64,000 nucleotides of DNA, from contig QNQO01006239.1 of the NCBI GenBank assembly GCA_003290165.1, positions 62,001-126,000 of the forward strand, written 5' to 3'. Shown here in pieces: positions 1-10,186 of the stretch. Every line of letters begins with the position of its first letter. The first letter of the stretch is position 1. The notes under the pieces are model-generated. The model saw nothing but the letters and a program-made list of their open reading frames with translations, searched no databases and was not told where the DNA came from. The translations under genes were made by a program, and so were the position numbers. The stretch comes from Berberis thunbergii (lineage: Eukaryota > Streptophyta > Magnoliopsida > Ranunculales > Berberidaceae).

Positions 1-533
1 TATCTGCTTATTTTGTTGTACAATCCATTGGACGGCTTCTGGATATTTTGAATTGCAATTTTGGGTTCTGATAGTTTACCAATAAATCCTAAGTCCTAAC
101 TACCAAGTCAAGTCAATCAAAACGTTTTTGAACATTTTAATAGGTCAGAATCATTGTAGACCATCTCATTTTAATGAGCTTTGCTAGGGAGCTATATTCC
201 TCGAGAAGAGCGTATTGTCTTGGAGGACACCGACCCATCCATCCCTCGCTCCCTGTTCCTTGCTCCCTCCCTCGACCCCTAGAATTTTCGCATTTTAATA
301 CTCAGAATCATTTGTGATGTGATTTATTTAATTAAAAACAAAATAAAGTAAAAACCAACAAGACAACACCACTGAGTGATCTACTATTCCTAAAGGACTC
401 ACAATTCATGGCCGGATCTACTGTGAAAAGCCCAATATAAATGGTTGTTGAACAGTTTTTACAAGCAAATTTGCCCATGAATGCCCGGACGGCCTCAAGT
501 AGAATCCACCTGGACTGTAATCCTATTCTCTTA
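1..533. other. AT-rich flank without a supported gene
   Basis: I see no gene here. Reading frames are short and out of context. At 190-285 there is a GC-rich stretch with repeated CTCCCTCG-like words. It resembles the inverted-repeat elements at about 735-890 and 61685-61850 and may be a decayed relative. Confidence 0.4.
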
Positions 534-719
534 GGGTCTATTTGATTACTCAGAAAAAATAGAAATGGAAATTGAATCTGTGTTTGTGAATTCGATTTCG
601 AGGGCTTTTCCTCAGGCTTGGAATTCAATGAGTAGTGAGAAAACAGTTTTATGAAGAATCGATTTTCTATTAATAGAATAAATTTCATTTTCCAAGAAAA
701 TGGGTAACCAAACATACCC
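534..719. mobile_element. Tourist-like MITE (PIF/Harbinger type)
   Basis: A 186-bp element. The left end GGGTCTATTTGATTACTC and the inverted right end GGGTATGTTTGGTTACCC form imperfect terminal inverted repeats. It is flanked by TTA on both sides (531-533 and 720-722), the TSD expected of PIF/Harbinger-derived Tourist MITEs, whose termini commonly resemble this GGGTNTGTTTGGTT pattern. It has no coding capacity. Open frames across it run on the minus strand into flanking DNA and are not genes. Confidence 0.75.
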
Positions 720-734
720 TTAGAAATTCTGTCT

Positions 735-890
735 CCCTTATCAGAAATTCTAAATGGCGAGAAAACCAGCGAGGGAGAGGGTGTGACCGCTCATCCCCCT
801 CGAGATGTGCAGCAGTGCGAATCTTGAAAGGGATGAGTGATAAAATCCCTCCCCTCGCTGATTTCATCGCCCCTTTCCCCGACAATAAGA
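735..890. repeat. GC-rich imperfect inverted-repeat element, copy 1
   Basis: The left arm (AGCGAGGGAG then GACCGCTCATCCC) pairs imperfectly with the right arm (GGGATGAG then CCCCTCGCT). The same arrangement and the starting word TTCTAAATG recur at 61685-61850, so this is a dispersed foldback-like repeat. I could not define a TSD. Confidence 0.45.
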
Positions 891-1617
891 AAGGTTCCTC
901 CCTTATTATGAGGAAAAAAGAAGAAGAAAGAATGGACCTCCACTCCATTGCCAGGCTTCACTTGACTACCATTTCTCCTCTCCCCAGTTTATTGTCTAAA
1001 GACAAGTTTCTGCATTTTATGCACATTTCAAGAGTTATAGAGAGACTAATGGGCTAAAAGCCATAGGATCCAACTGGGCAGGCCGGCACTAACTTGGGCT
1101 TTAGCTAAACAATAGCAAGTATCCAGTTGAATTGTGACTTAGCAAGTTACAATAAATCAATGAAATGGCTAAACAAACACTATGATATTTATGCAACAGA
1201 GTGAACAATCGAGTGAACAAATAAATGGTAAATAGAGTACAAAATGTGTATCACAATGCATACCTGTATGTTTACTGAACATTTACTGTTTTTTTTTCCT
1301 CCCATTTTCCATGTAGTAGTGAACAAATGTGCATATAGAATAATTAGTTGATTACCATTGTTTCTTCCAGTATCTCAGTTTCAATGAAGCCATGAGCAAT
1401 AAGGATGACTATAATTCAACTATATCATAAGGAGATCTGGTTACAAGTAACAGTGCTCAAGAATTTGGACTGAAATATAAACTATTTATTGACATGAAAG
1501 TTCACTCTACCGACCAGTTTGATAGATAGATTACCTAACAAATAACGTTTCAAGTAGATGACAGTTTAACAAAGATATACAACTCTCAATAATAAAAACT
1601 GGAAACATAACCTTTTG
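891..1617. other. Flank without a supported gene
   Basis: AT-rich sequence between the inverted-repeat element and the Tat retrotransposon. I see no coding segment or RNA gene. Its last five bases plus the next two (GTAAT at 1618-1622) are the left target-site duplication of the Tat element. Confidence 0.4.
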
Positions 1618-1622
1618 GTAAT

Positions 1623-2162
1623 TGATGCGTCAAATTTCGGTCTCCACGAGATCTAACCTATAAATAAGGTTAGATTGCCAAGGAAAACATTTTTTGTGAC
1701 CGAAAGTACTCCGATGCTTAAGTCAGATAATCTGTGGGAAAAAACTAAATTTGGACAGAGTATAAATTAGTTAAACTTGCATACCTTTTGTCGATTGTTC
1801 ATTTAACCTAATATAAAGTATGTCATTATTTCTCTGCGTGACTTAAGCATGTAGGGCATGATGAAGAGAGATGTTCTTTGCAACAGTCTCCTCCTTCATT
1901 AAGGTACGTCCTTGAGGGAGTGATTCCCACCACGACTTGGCTCATTTGTAACACTTTTCTTATCTAAGAGAAGAGATTCATTGGGCAAAAATTCAGGCAT
2001 TTGATTATGATCTTGTTATTAAAGGCCCTTTTAGGCTTTAATGACTGGACCTGTGTTTTCAGGCTTGTTGGGTCATGCCTGAACTGAAGCACCTGCTCCT
2101 CGTGATAGATGATATTTGTCATGTGTAAGGTCATGATTCGAGTCTCATTTGATGTATCATCA
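1623..2162 (-). repeat. 3' LTR of the Tat element
   Basis: A 540-bp direct copy of 51303-51850. Matching blocks include the stretch from TCCGATGCTTAAGTCAGATA onward and the end GATGTATCATCA. The two copies differ by roughly 16 per 100 bases in the first ~100 bases I compared by hand. That makes this the oldest insertion among the LTR elements here. The GTAAT TSD lies immediately to the left. Confidence 0.92.
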
Positions 2163-2177
2163 GCTACTCTCCCCTTA
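2163..2177 (-). other. Polypurine tract of the Tat element
   Basis: Read on the minus strand this is a purine-rich run (AAGGGGAGAGTAGC) directly abutting the 3' LTR. That is where plus-strand DNA synthesis is primed in LTR elements. The position next to the LTR boundary supports the border call. Confidence 0.7.
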
Positions 2178-2318
2178 GTTAGTGAACATGCACGTGTGGC
2201 CATTAACTCTACGGAGGTAGACTTTTGACTTCATCATTGCAGTGCATTTAATGTCGTTAAAAGCTGTCGACACGGTTGATATTCTGATATCTTGCACGTC
2301 TTCCCATTAGTAGAACCT

Positions 2319-2326
2319 TATAAAAG
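2319..2326 (+). promoter_or_regulatory. TATA box upstream of the antisense ORF
   Basis: TATAAAAG lies 107 bases before the antisense-ORF ATG at 2426 and points in that direction. It is outside the LTR, between the polypurine tract and the ORF, so the antisense gene appears to have its own promoter. This is inferred from motif and position only. Confidence 0.5.
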
Positions 2327-2425
2327 AGGGTAGGAGATTTGTATTTATTTATTTACGCTATCTCCATGATCAGAGCTTATTTTTTCTCTCCTTATTCATT
2401 GTCTACTTTGCACGATTCATTTTTC

Positions 2426-2499
2426 ATGGCTGCTAACAAGATTCTAAGTGGGGACGCACTTAACTCCCACGAGGCGTTCTTTTTGCCTAAGTAGGTGAC
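2426..2499 (+). pseudogene. Antisense ORF of the Tat element, 5' segment
   Basis: An ATG at 2426 opens a 22-codon frame that meets TAG at 2492-2494. It runs directly into element B at 2500. The same frame, counting the TSD only once, resumes at 26656 and then at 42865. ORFs on the opposite strand to gag-pol, between integrase and the 3' LTR, are a known trait of several Tat families (for example Grande and Retand). This segment holds only the N-terminus, and the TAG indicates it is broken. Confidence 0.7.
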
Positions 2500-4531
2500 T
2501 GATATTCACGTAATTATTACATAATATATCCCTTAATTTATATATGTTAGTGTTTCGATCATTATATTTTATTCTAATTATTTCGTTTTCATGTTTTTGT
2601 AGGAACTTGAGCGTGAATGATGAAATCGCATTAAGGCAACAATTTGAGGAATGATCAATTAGTTGATTCTAATGGTGATACAAAGTAGCGGGTCACATGT
2701 CTAAACCTAACCCAAACAAATCTAAGTCCACCTAATTTAACCTAAGCCCAAGCCTAAAAGCTGACCTAGAAACCCAAACCCAACCTAACAAGGAAAGAGG
2801 AAAACCTATTTAGGTTTCCTCTATTCATTCTCTTCCGGCTATTTCGTTTCCTATGTTTCCTTCTTCCTTCAGCCACTACACCACATCCACCCTGCCGGCG
2901 ATCCTCGCTTGATAGGAGGATGACAACGCGATCATCCCGCCATCACCACCTCCTCCTCATCACCACCATCAGAACCTCCACTGTCACCATCCTCGTGCAC
3001 AAAACAGAGGATGCAACAAGGAGCATCACATCCATGTTTTCCTCTCTCATAGCCGACTAAAAACCCGAACACACCACCATCATCATCGGAGCTCTCTCTC
3101 TCTCACAAGCCTCCTCCATATCTTCCTAATTCCTCTCATCTGATCAACCACGGACCAACACCACCACCACTGAAACAGAGCAGCCCTGCTCCTCTTCCTT
3201 TCCACTCCACATACCATCGTCCCTTGTTTATCTTCTTCCTCATTTGGTATTCACCACACCACCTTCCTCCCCTGTCTCTCTCTTGTCCCTCCCACTCATT
3301 TTCCTCTCTATCTCTTGCAGGGTCAGGAGCTCACACCCCACCATCGAGACAGGAGCAGCAAACAGGGAGTACCGCCCCTATTTCTCTTCCTCTTTTTGTT
3401 TTCCTTTGCGTTTCTCTTTCACCTAGCTATTTCCCTTTCTTTTGCAGGTGATCTTCACCGGAGAAGAAGGAGCTCGCGAGGAGCACGGAGGAAGAACGAT
3501 GGTGTGACTCGCTGGAGACGAAGGCGCAGGAGAAACGACGGGAACCAACTGATTTTTGAATCGGTTGATTATTCGCACCTTAGATTTTGCTCTATATCAC
3601 CACAGTCCACTAGTAGCTTTTTCTCTTGATGCGTGTTCATGATGAGATGGACTCCACCTATACTCGTGCTATGATGTCATCCACTATGATCTTCCAGACC
3701 CTACACCGAGGCAAATATGAAACCACAGGGTTTCCTAGAGTTTGTCGTATCTGAATTTATTGTTTTCTGCCAAAGGTGTGATGACTCAATGGTTGAGTAG
3801 TGGCGGATGGTATCACTAGGTCACATGGTTAAACCCAGCCGGCGGCATCTGGGGTGGGAGGGGTTAAGGGATTACAAAAAATAATAAAAAATTATCATTT
3901 TATATATGCTTGAACAGTTAATACAGTTGATTTATGAATTTCAATAGTTTGATTTCACCAATTATATCCGGAATAATTATTTAGACTAATCGGTAGTTAG
4001 AAGTTCCCTTTGTTGATATTTGAAGTCTGCTTTAATAAATTAATTTAAATATGTGATTGTGTGTACCATAAGAAGACATGGAATGTTCTGGGTTTTGAAT
4101 TAGTTAAAATAAATTTGTGATTGTGTGTGCCGTAGAAAGACAAAGAATGCTAGGGGTTTATGCCTTTGTTGAAATCAATTGCGAACTTGGATTAATCTTT
4201 AGGTTAGTCGTGTTGATTCTTGAAAACAATAATTTGGATTACACAAATCTCAAAGAACCTGTGGTGGATTTGATGTCTCGGTTCACTCTCTTATCATCTT
4301 ATCAGTTTAATCTTTAAGTAATCAATTTCATTATCTTAATTTAGTAATTTACATCCGCCGTAACCCCCAACTCTAAATTAGTTTAAATAAGTCTTAGAAT
4401 TCGACTGTCTCGTCAATCCTCGTGGGATCGACCCGTATTTTTCACAGTCTACTAGTTAGACAGTTGTGCACTATCGGTATTACAAGTAGGGTTTATTAGC
4501 TTATTAATTTAGGTTAATAAAATCTCCATCA
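2500..4531 (+). repeat. 5' LTR of element B
   Basis: A 2032-bp LTR, matched along its length by 24768-26655. The first ~137 bases differ at about 11 positions, mostly C/T and G/A. It is longer than the partner chiefly because of a SINE-like insert at about 3769-3902. Its first ~200 bases are also homologous to the LTR of element C read on the minus strand. Open frames at 3224-3629 lie in pyrimidine-rich LTR DNA and are not treated as genes. Confidence 0.9.
3769..3902 (+). mobile_element. tRNA-derived SINE-like insertion in the element B LTR
   Basis: This ~134-bp block is present in the 5' LTR but absent at the matching point of the 3' LTR (near 26030), so it inserted after B. It contains TGGTTGAGTAG at 3790-3800, matching the RNA polymerase III A box. 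A B-box-like GGTTAAACCC lies at 3827-3836, and the block ends in an A-rich tail. The layout is that of a plant tRNA-type SINE. The target duplication is not clear. Confidence 0.65.
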
Positions 4532-4556
4532 AGTTTTATGTGCTGTTGTCGGGGAT
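4532..4556 (+). other. Primer-binding site of element B
   Basis: Just after the 5' LTR the sequence ends in GCTGTTGTCGGGGATTG. This matches the usual plant tRNA-Asp primer site except at its first bases, which have mutated. It fixes the element's orientation as plus. Confidence 0.65.
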
Positions 4557-5401
4557 TGTAACAGTACAATCAAAATCTAAGGTTGTTTTTGCTAGTTTAT
4601 AAATTAGGTTTAATTTTCTTTTAGGAACAATGTTATGAGTCAATTTTATTTGTTTTATTTGTTTGAATTATTTTTGGAGGCGGTCACACACATAGGAGCT
4701 CAAGTGGGAACGAAGTGAAATATTGCAATTCGCGAGGAAACTCTCAGAAATCGACTTCTACCCGGCGTCGCAAGTAACCCAAAAGAGGTTCACGCCGGAA
4801 GTAACTTCAACCCACCACATCTGCACGCGGTTTCTATGTGATCACTTGTGTTTAGCTTGTTCTTGGTAGTATTGCATGCAAATTTGAATAGTAGCAGGAT
4901 TGAGTTGAAACTTCTGTGCCCTCTCCTGCAGATAGGTTAATCACTATCTATTTTAGGGCTAGGAATCTAGGTCTTCACTATTTAAAATTTGTAGCAAGAT
5001 AATTATCTAGGATAGGTGCGACGCTCATAAGGAGCCCTCTTTGGACATTTGATAGTTTAAAGTGGTCGAGTGAAGGAACATATATCATCTGGGAACAATT
5101 ATTGAATTTGCATTTCACTTTGAGCTAGAGAGTGGAAAAAGAGGTAAGATCAACTCTGTAGTGGCGGATTGATAGAAAATTACCATGCTTCTGTCATGGT
5201 TAGGTAACTTGAATTGAATTTTTAGCCCTGCATCAGTAACAAAACTCTAGGGTCATCTACCTTTCACTGTATTTGCACATCATTTAGGTACCATTCTTTT
5301 TATTTTTTTAGAGTCAGGCCATCTTTATATAGTGGTTAGGCGTGCATATATAAAAATAATAATAAATAAAAAATAATAATAAAAATCTTGAGACCAAGGA
5401 A
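4557..5401 (+). other. Untranslated leader of element B
   Basis: No coding segment is supported between the primer site and the gag-like ATG at 5402. AT-rich simple sequence (AATAATAAATAAAAAATAATAA) lies just before that ATG. This is a long leader, as usual for Athila-type elements. Confidence 0.5.
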
Positions 5402-5526
5402 ATGGCTGAGGATAAAGACTTTAAAGATTACTTCTCCCCTTCTACCTTGAAGCTCGAAACAGTTTTTATGATGATGGCTCAGAAATTAGATGCAATTATG
5501 AATTTGACTCAACCCCTACCTCCCAC
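5402..5526 (+). pseudogene. Element B gag-like ORF, N-terminal part
   Basis: It begins with ATG at 5402 (MAEDKDFKDYFSP) and encodes about 41 residues until CACTA D interrupts it at 5527. The frame resumes after D at 21235 with a CX2CX4HX4C zinc knuckle. The reading beyond 5527 into the transposon end is an artefact. With no pol gene present, a gag-like product is the only protein the family could supply. Confidence 0.65.
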
Positions 5527-5540
5527 CACTACACCAAAAA

Positions 5541-5890
5541 TACCCATTAGCAATGGTTTTAAACCGTGGGGTAACCCATTGTCACGGCTTAGAGCCGTGG
5601 GTTGTAGCGGCTAAATCCCCAGTAACAGCTAAAAACCGTGGCAAAACAATTAGCAATGGTTTTATGCTCTAGGACGGTTGATGATTTAGCCACGGTTATA
5701 AACCGTTGCACAAATGTTAGCCACGGCTTAAAACCGTGGCAAGTCCTAGCCACGGTTCTAAGCCGGTGACAAAGTTTTAGCCACGGTTGTAAGCCGTGGC
5801 CAGTCCTAGCCACGGTTATAAGCTGTGGCAAGTCATGGCCACGGCTCTGAGCCGTTGCAATATTTAGCCACGGTTCTAGGCCGTTGCAAT
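5541..5890. repeat. Subterminal repeats, left end of CACTA D
   Basis: About a dozen copies of a ~22-30 bp unit built on TAGCCACGGTT-AAGCCGTGGC occur in both orientations, many of them self-complementary. In CACTA elements such motifs are bound by the TNPA-type protein during transposition. The matching set at the other end is at 21020-21205. The ORFs over this block are artefacts of the repeat. Confidence 0.85.
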
Positions 5891-5984
5891 TTTTTTTTGC
5901 TATCAAATGACTTTTGATTACATCTTATAGGTAAGTATAATTCAGCACGTGCATCAAGTAAATAAAATTTAATATGACTTTTTA

Positions 5985-6830
5985 TTAAATTTAATATTTA
6001 TCAAAAATTGACTTACAAACGCTACGGGGGTACATTACGACATTACCCGTATTTAAACCAAAACAATAGAAAAAACCTGTCCTTAAAACAATTGGCACGA
6101 CAAAGGCAGAACTTAAAACTTCAAAAAGACTTGAGGCTAAAACAAATGACCCAACCAGAATGCGCGTAAATTTGTCCAAGCAGCTAGCACACGCTGAAAC
6201 ACCAACGCCATCTGAATAATCACCCTGAAAAACAGCCAACAGGACGCTGCATCGTACCCGCGCGAACTGTGTTTTGCAGCAGCATGCAGTAACCATCCCT
6301 CGCATCCACCATCTCGACGCTGGGCACAACAACAACATCTCAGTAGGCCGCAGAAAACCATCAGTCCGCAACATCTCAGCTCCCAGCATACACTCTGTTT
6401 TGCAACAGAGTGTTCCAGCCAACAACATGTTGGATGTGGTACTAGAGTGTAGGTGCGCTGCAAGCCTGCTCGACGTGCATCCTCGCTCCTGCATAAAAAA
6501 CTACAACATCCTATACACCAGAGAAATGCACAGCTCTAGTGTGAACCGCGCACTTGCAGTCCAGCAAGTATAACAGGCTGAGTGCCTGTGCTCATTGTGA
6601 TTCCCGCAACTGCCTCTCCTACAATGCCCCTGCAGTCCAAAACAGACCCGCAAAACAGAACTTGTTGTCGAGCAGCAGTACGCAAGAAACTGTCCGCGCA
6701 TGAAGTTTGGTCAGACTGTAACCAACCTTCCCATGCCTCTGGCTCTCAGTTAAGTACCCATCAGCCTGAAGAGTCCGAAATTAGCAAAACAAGTATACAA
6801 CTCATCAATTTTAGAAATTAGGAAACTCAA
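5985..6830 (-). mobile_element. 5'-truncated LINE 3' end
   Basis: The left border has a T-rich run and then sequence whose minus-strand reading (GNVVMYPRSV) parallels the 3' ends of the LINEs at 27.3-27.5 kb (GKVVTYPRTGVKKF) and 35.6-35.8 kb. All three share a GGGTAC(A/G)TTACGAC(A/T)TTACC-like block. Only the 3' untranslated part is present. The right border is approximate and I found no clear TSD. Open frames across it on both strands are not real genes. Confidence 0.55.
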
Positions 6831-9003
6831 CTTCACAAGAAAGAATAACATTCACTTACATTAGCTGTTTGAACTTTGGAGAATAACATAGTGGTCAAGC
6901 AGAAGACTTAACAGGGAATAATAAATTGGAAGCCAACTCAAACAAGATGGATTTATATAGACCAAGGAGGATATGTGATATACCCACGCACATGGCAACT
7001 TCCTTCCTTCACATATCACAACAACTTCCTTGCACTACAACCACACTTTCCACATCAAGATATAAGCTGATTAATTCTTGCAAATCATTATTGCAAGTTC
7101 TTCCAAATAATGAAATCATTGAATACTAATGGTCAGCAAGCAAATAAAAGTCAATGAAATAGCCTACAACGTTCAGTAATTGCACCCACAACTAGACCCT
7201 TTTTCATATAGTTCTAATCAAACCTATGAGATATTATAACTTGTAATATATGGTTATCACTTGGATTTGATTGTAAGAAATTTCACCATACCAAGGGCCT
7301 CCAAACACTTTTAATCTTATAATGGCAATGAAAAACCACTAGAATAGGAAAATCACATTTTATAGACCATTTGAGCCTTGTCAGGTAGGAGCTTCATGAA
7401 TCCAAAATGCATTAAAACAAACATGTGTCAAGGCACTACCTATTGAAACTAACCTCTGACTTCACAGCACTATGAATCCATTTTCTTGTAACTATAGTGA
7501 CACAAAGTCTCATTTGTCCTTCAGGATTCTGATAACTGCACTTAAATAAATGATTATGTAGATCAGTTTAGATTAGACCAACATTACCCTGAAGTAAATA
7601 GATAGAGTGGAAGTCCTATGATGAGCAAAGAAACATACTTCGTTAGAAATTGATTGCTCTTCAAAAACCTGAATACAAATGGATCAATAAACCTTATGAT
7701 CACACTTACCCTTTGAATATCAAATATAAAGTTAAAACAAAAAGATGGAATGTGAGGGACTTACATAGGTTTTTGGTCAAGAGGTTGATTTGATGCCTTT
7801 TTACTTATAGGAGATTCTGGTTCCAATTGACGATTCAGAGCTGATCCTGAGTCAATACTCTCCTCCTCTCCTCCTCACCTCCTGTTGTTGAACTTAGATA
7901 TGGACTAATGGAGTTAGCTATTTTGCTTCTTCACTGTTTCAGTTTTATAGCCATACAGATCAGAATTTAAGTTCTGATAAGTTTAACTTGGCTGTTATGC
8001 AACAACAAAACACTTGAAAAAGGTTGCGCAAGTCAAACTGAAAACCTTAAAAGAAAAATCAACAAGGGAGAAAAAAGAAAGAATTGACAAGTAATTAAAA
8101 AGAATAGCACAAGTCAATATTGTTGCATATTACTAACTTTCCAAACAAATAGTTATAGCGATTTTAAAGTGATATCTTTTGAAAGGGGTATAGTTAATGA
8201 TCTAAGAATGGAGTGTCACTCCAATGTGTGTCCAGGTGCTGGAGTTGTCCAATATGTGTGATATTTTCTTAAAATTGTATTATTATAAAGAAATCAAACC
8301 CAATGAGCTGATTGGGAGAAGATAATGGGCAGTGATCCTTATACAAGTGAACAACTAAACTTCAAATTTAATCTATTAATCAAATAATAGTACTCCACAT
8401 AAAAAATCCCTACAATTTGGGAGTATTAAAATATAAAGTCAAGAACTCTCGAGCTGCGTCGTCTAGGGTGCGAAGCAATGTGAGGCGCTAAGGTAGAGTG
8501 CTTTTTGCGAACTCACATCAGGCACCGCTCGTTTCCTTTGTTAGGTAATTATGAGGTCCTCACTAGAACGAATAATGTTTGCTCACTCTTTTATGTCAAC
8601 AAATTAAGACAACAACATGCCATGGGCAACACATTATAAGGAAATATAACTCGTCATTGATGATCCAAAAAGAGTATAGCCTAATTATTATCTGCAACTC
8701 TAAATTTTGGATCAAGCATACAACATCAAAATTGAGCATACATAGAAGGATCAAAGAATCTATCTCCTTCCAAAGGCACTTAATACAAATGTTGAACTCT
8801 GACTAATTCCAACTCTCACCGACTAAGAAAGGTTATTTTGGCAATGCTTTTGTCAAGTTGTCAACTATATGAAATAAGAAATGTGAGCCTTGACCCTCTC
8901 AATCCTATTGAAGATGTTCCAGCACAAGAACTCGGATATGAAATGCATACTCTACATTTCAATGTGACAAAAAAAAATGTTTATGCTAACCACTAAAGCT
9001 CAC
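6831..9003. other. Intron-like or unassigned cargo DNA in CACTA D
   Basis: AT-rich with no exon I can identify. Lying downstream (minus strand) of the glutamate-cysteine ligase exon at 9004-9111, it may be further intron or 3' DNA of that captured gene. A GC-rich patch at 8445-8535 (GCTGCGTCGTC, GTGAGGCGC) is unexplained. Confidence 0.3.
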
Positions 9004-9815
9004 CTGATAAAGATGTGAATTAACTTCAGCACAAGTTTGATGTAGCGTTTCAAGTGGCGCGCCACTAAGCTCAAATTGACCCCCAGGCTCCAATGATATG
9101 CTTTGCTTCCCCTACAAGTCATAACTTTGCATCAAATTTCAGCAAGACAAAAAATTTGTTTTTTCATGTCTGTTTTTATCTCTTACTTAAAGAACAAATA
9201 TACGATTCATTCTGTAATAGTGTCCTTGATGATCATAAAAAGCTCATCTATTGTAACACCACATATTAGTTATATTTAGATCAAATTTTATTCTATCGCT
9301 AAGAATAAAGAGAGTAGTAAAACAAAAGTAAGGTCAGTACATGCTATATCTTTTACTTTATGGTTTTATTTAATTTTCCAAGTAGTTAATTTTAGTTGCT
9401 TAACCTAAGAAAGTTAATGTTTTGCTTAAAAAGTCAAAGTGGCCATTATATACATGTTTGGATTTATTTTTCATATAGGCCTTGTTGAAAAACGATTATT
9501 TAATAAAGATTGTACTTGATTACTTCTACTCTGTCATGTTCGATTCTATTTTTGCTTTTGCCTAGATTTTCATAATTTCACATCAAGTCAACTATAGTGA
9601 TCTAAAAGTGAGAGCAGGTTAGGAGGATAAATTCAATAGGAACAACATAGCAGTTTAAGCTTACCTGTTGGAGTCCAAGAATGTGGTTGCCTTCCATTAT
9701 TTTATCCCAATCAAATCTCTCAGCAAGACCATTAAGCAAGTCTGAAATTTGCTCATACTTCATAGGACGTAAACTTCCAAACTCAAAACCAAATTTTTCG
9801 TGTTCAGTACCTATT
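9004..9815 (-). pseudogene. GSH1: Captured glutamate-cysteine ligase fragment (two exons)
   Basis: Glutamate-cysteine ligase catalyses the first step of glutathione synthesis, in plastids in plants. Exon 9815-9665 (minus) encodes [14 protein letters not shown] and [14 protein letters not shown], followed by donor GTAAGC. Exon 9111-9004 encodes [19 protein letters not shown], with acceptor TTGTAG and donor GTGAGC. These are adjacent conserved exons of the plant enzyme, with reading frame and splice signals preserved. I found no other exons of the ~500-residue enzyme, so this is a genomic fragment carried by CACTA D, not a working gene. Retained introns mean capture was at DNA level. Confidence 0.88.
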
Positions 9816-10186
9816 CTGCCAATACAATGTATTAGATGACTTCTCTCCACTTCAACATATTATCATGCAATACTTATTTTGTAGCAATAACCTTTCCAAA
9901 CTGATGAAATATTAATCCCCTATCTACTTTCACCACAAGACACACAACAAATCATTTGATAATAACAATAACACCCAAGCATTTCTATCTGCAACATATT
10001 TTCCACTTGATGTCTCAGCTATACGCGCGCGTATAAGTAAATTCAAAGACCCTTTTGTATATTGAATAATACCTCTCAGTGTATATTGAATTAACATGAG
10101 CAAAGAAAAGGCGAAAAATATAAACCCTTTTGTATTTATAGTCCTGAAAGAGAAATCTTATATAGTGAACGTACCAGTAGAGCTGA

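Noticed and set aside
5589..5906. 105-codon minus frame with repeated Gly-Leu-Glu-Pro-Trp-like units
   Set aside because: It is a translation of the CACTA D subterminal repeats.
6274..6573. Open frames on both strands around 6.0-6.7 kb
   Set aside because: Cys/Ser-rich frames in a LINE 3' region shared with two other copies. No domain and no consistent frame.
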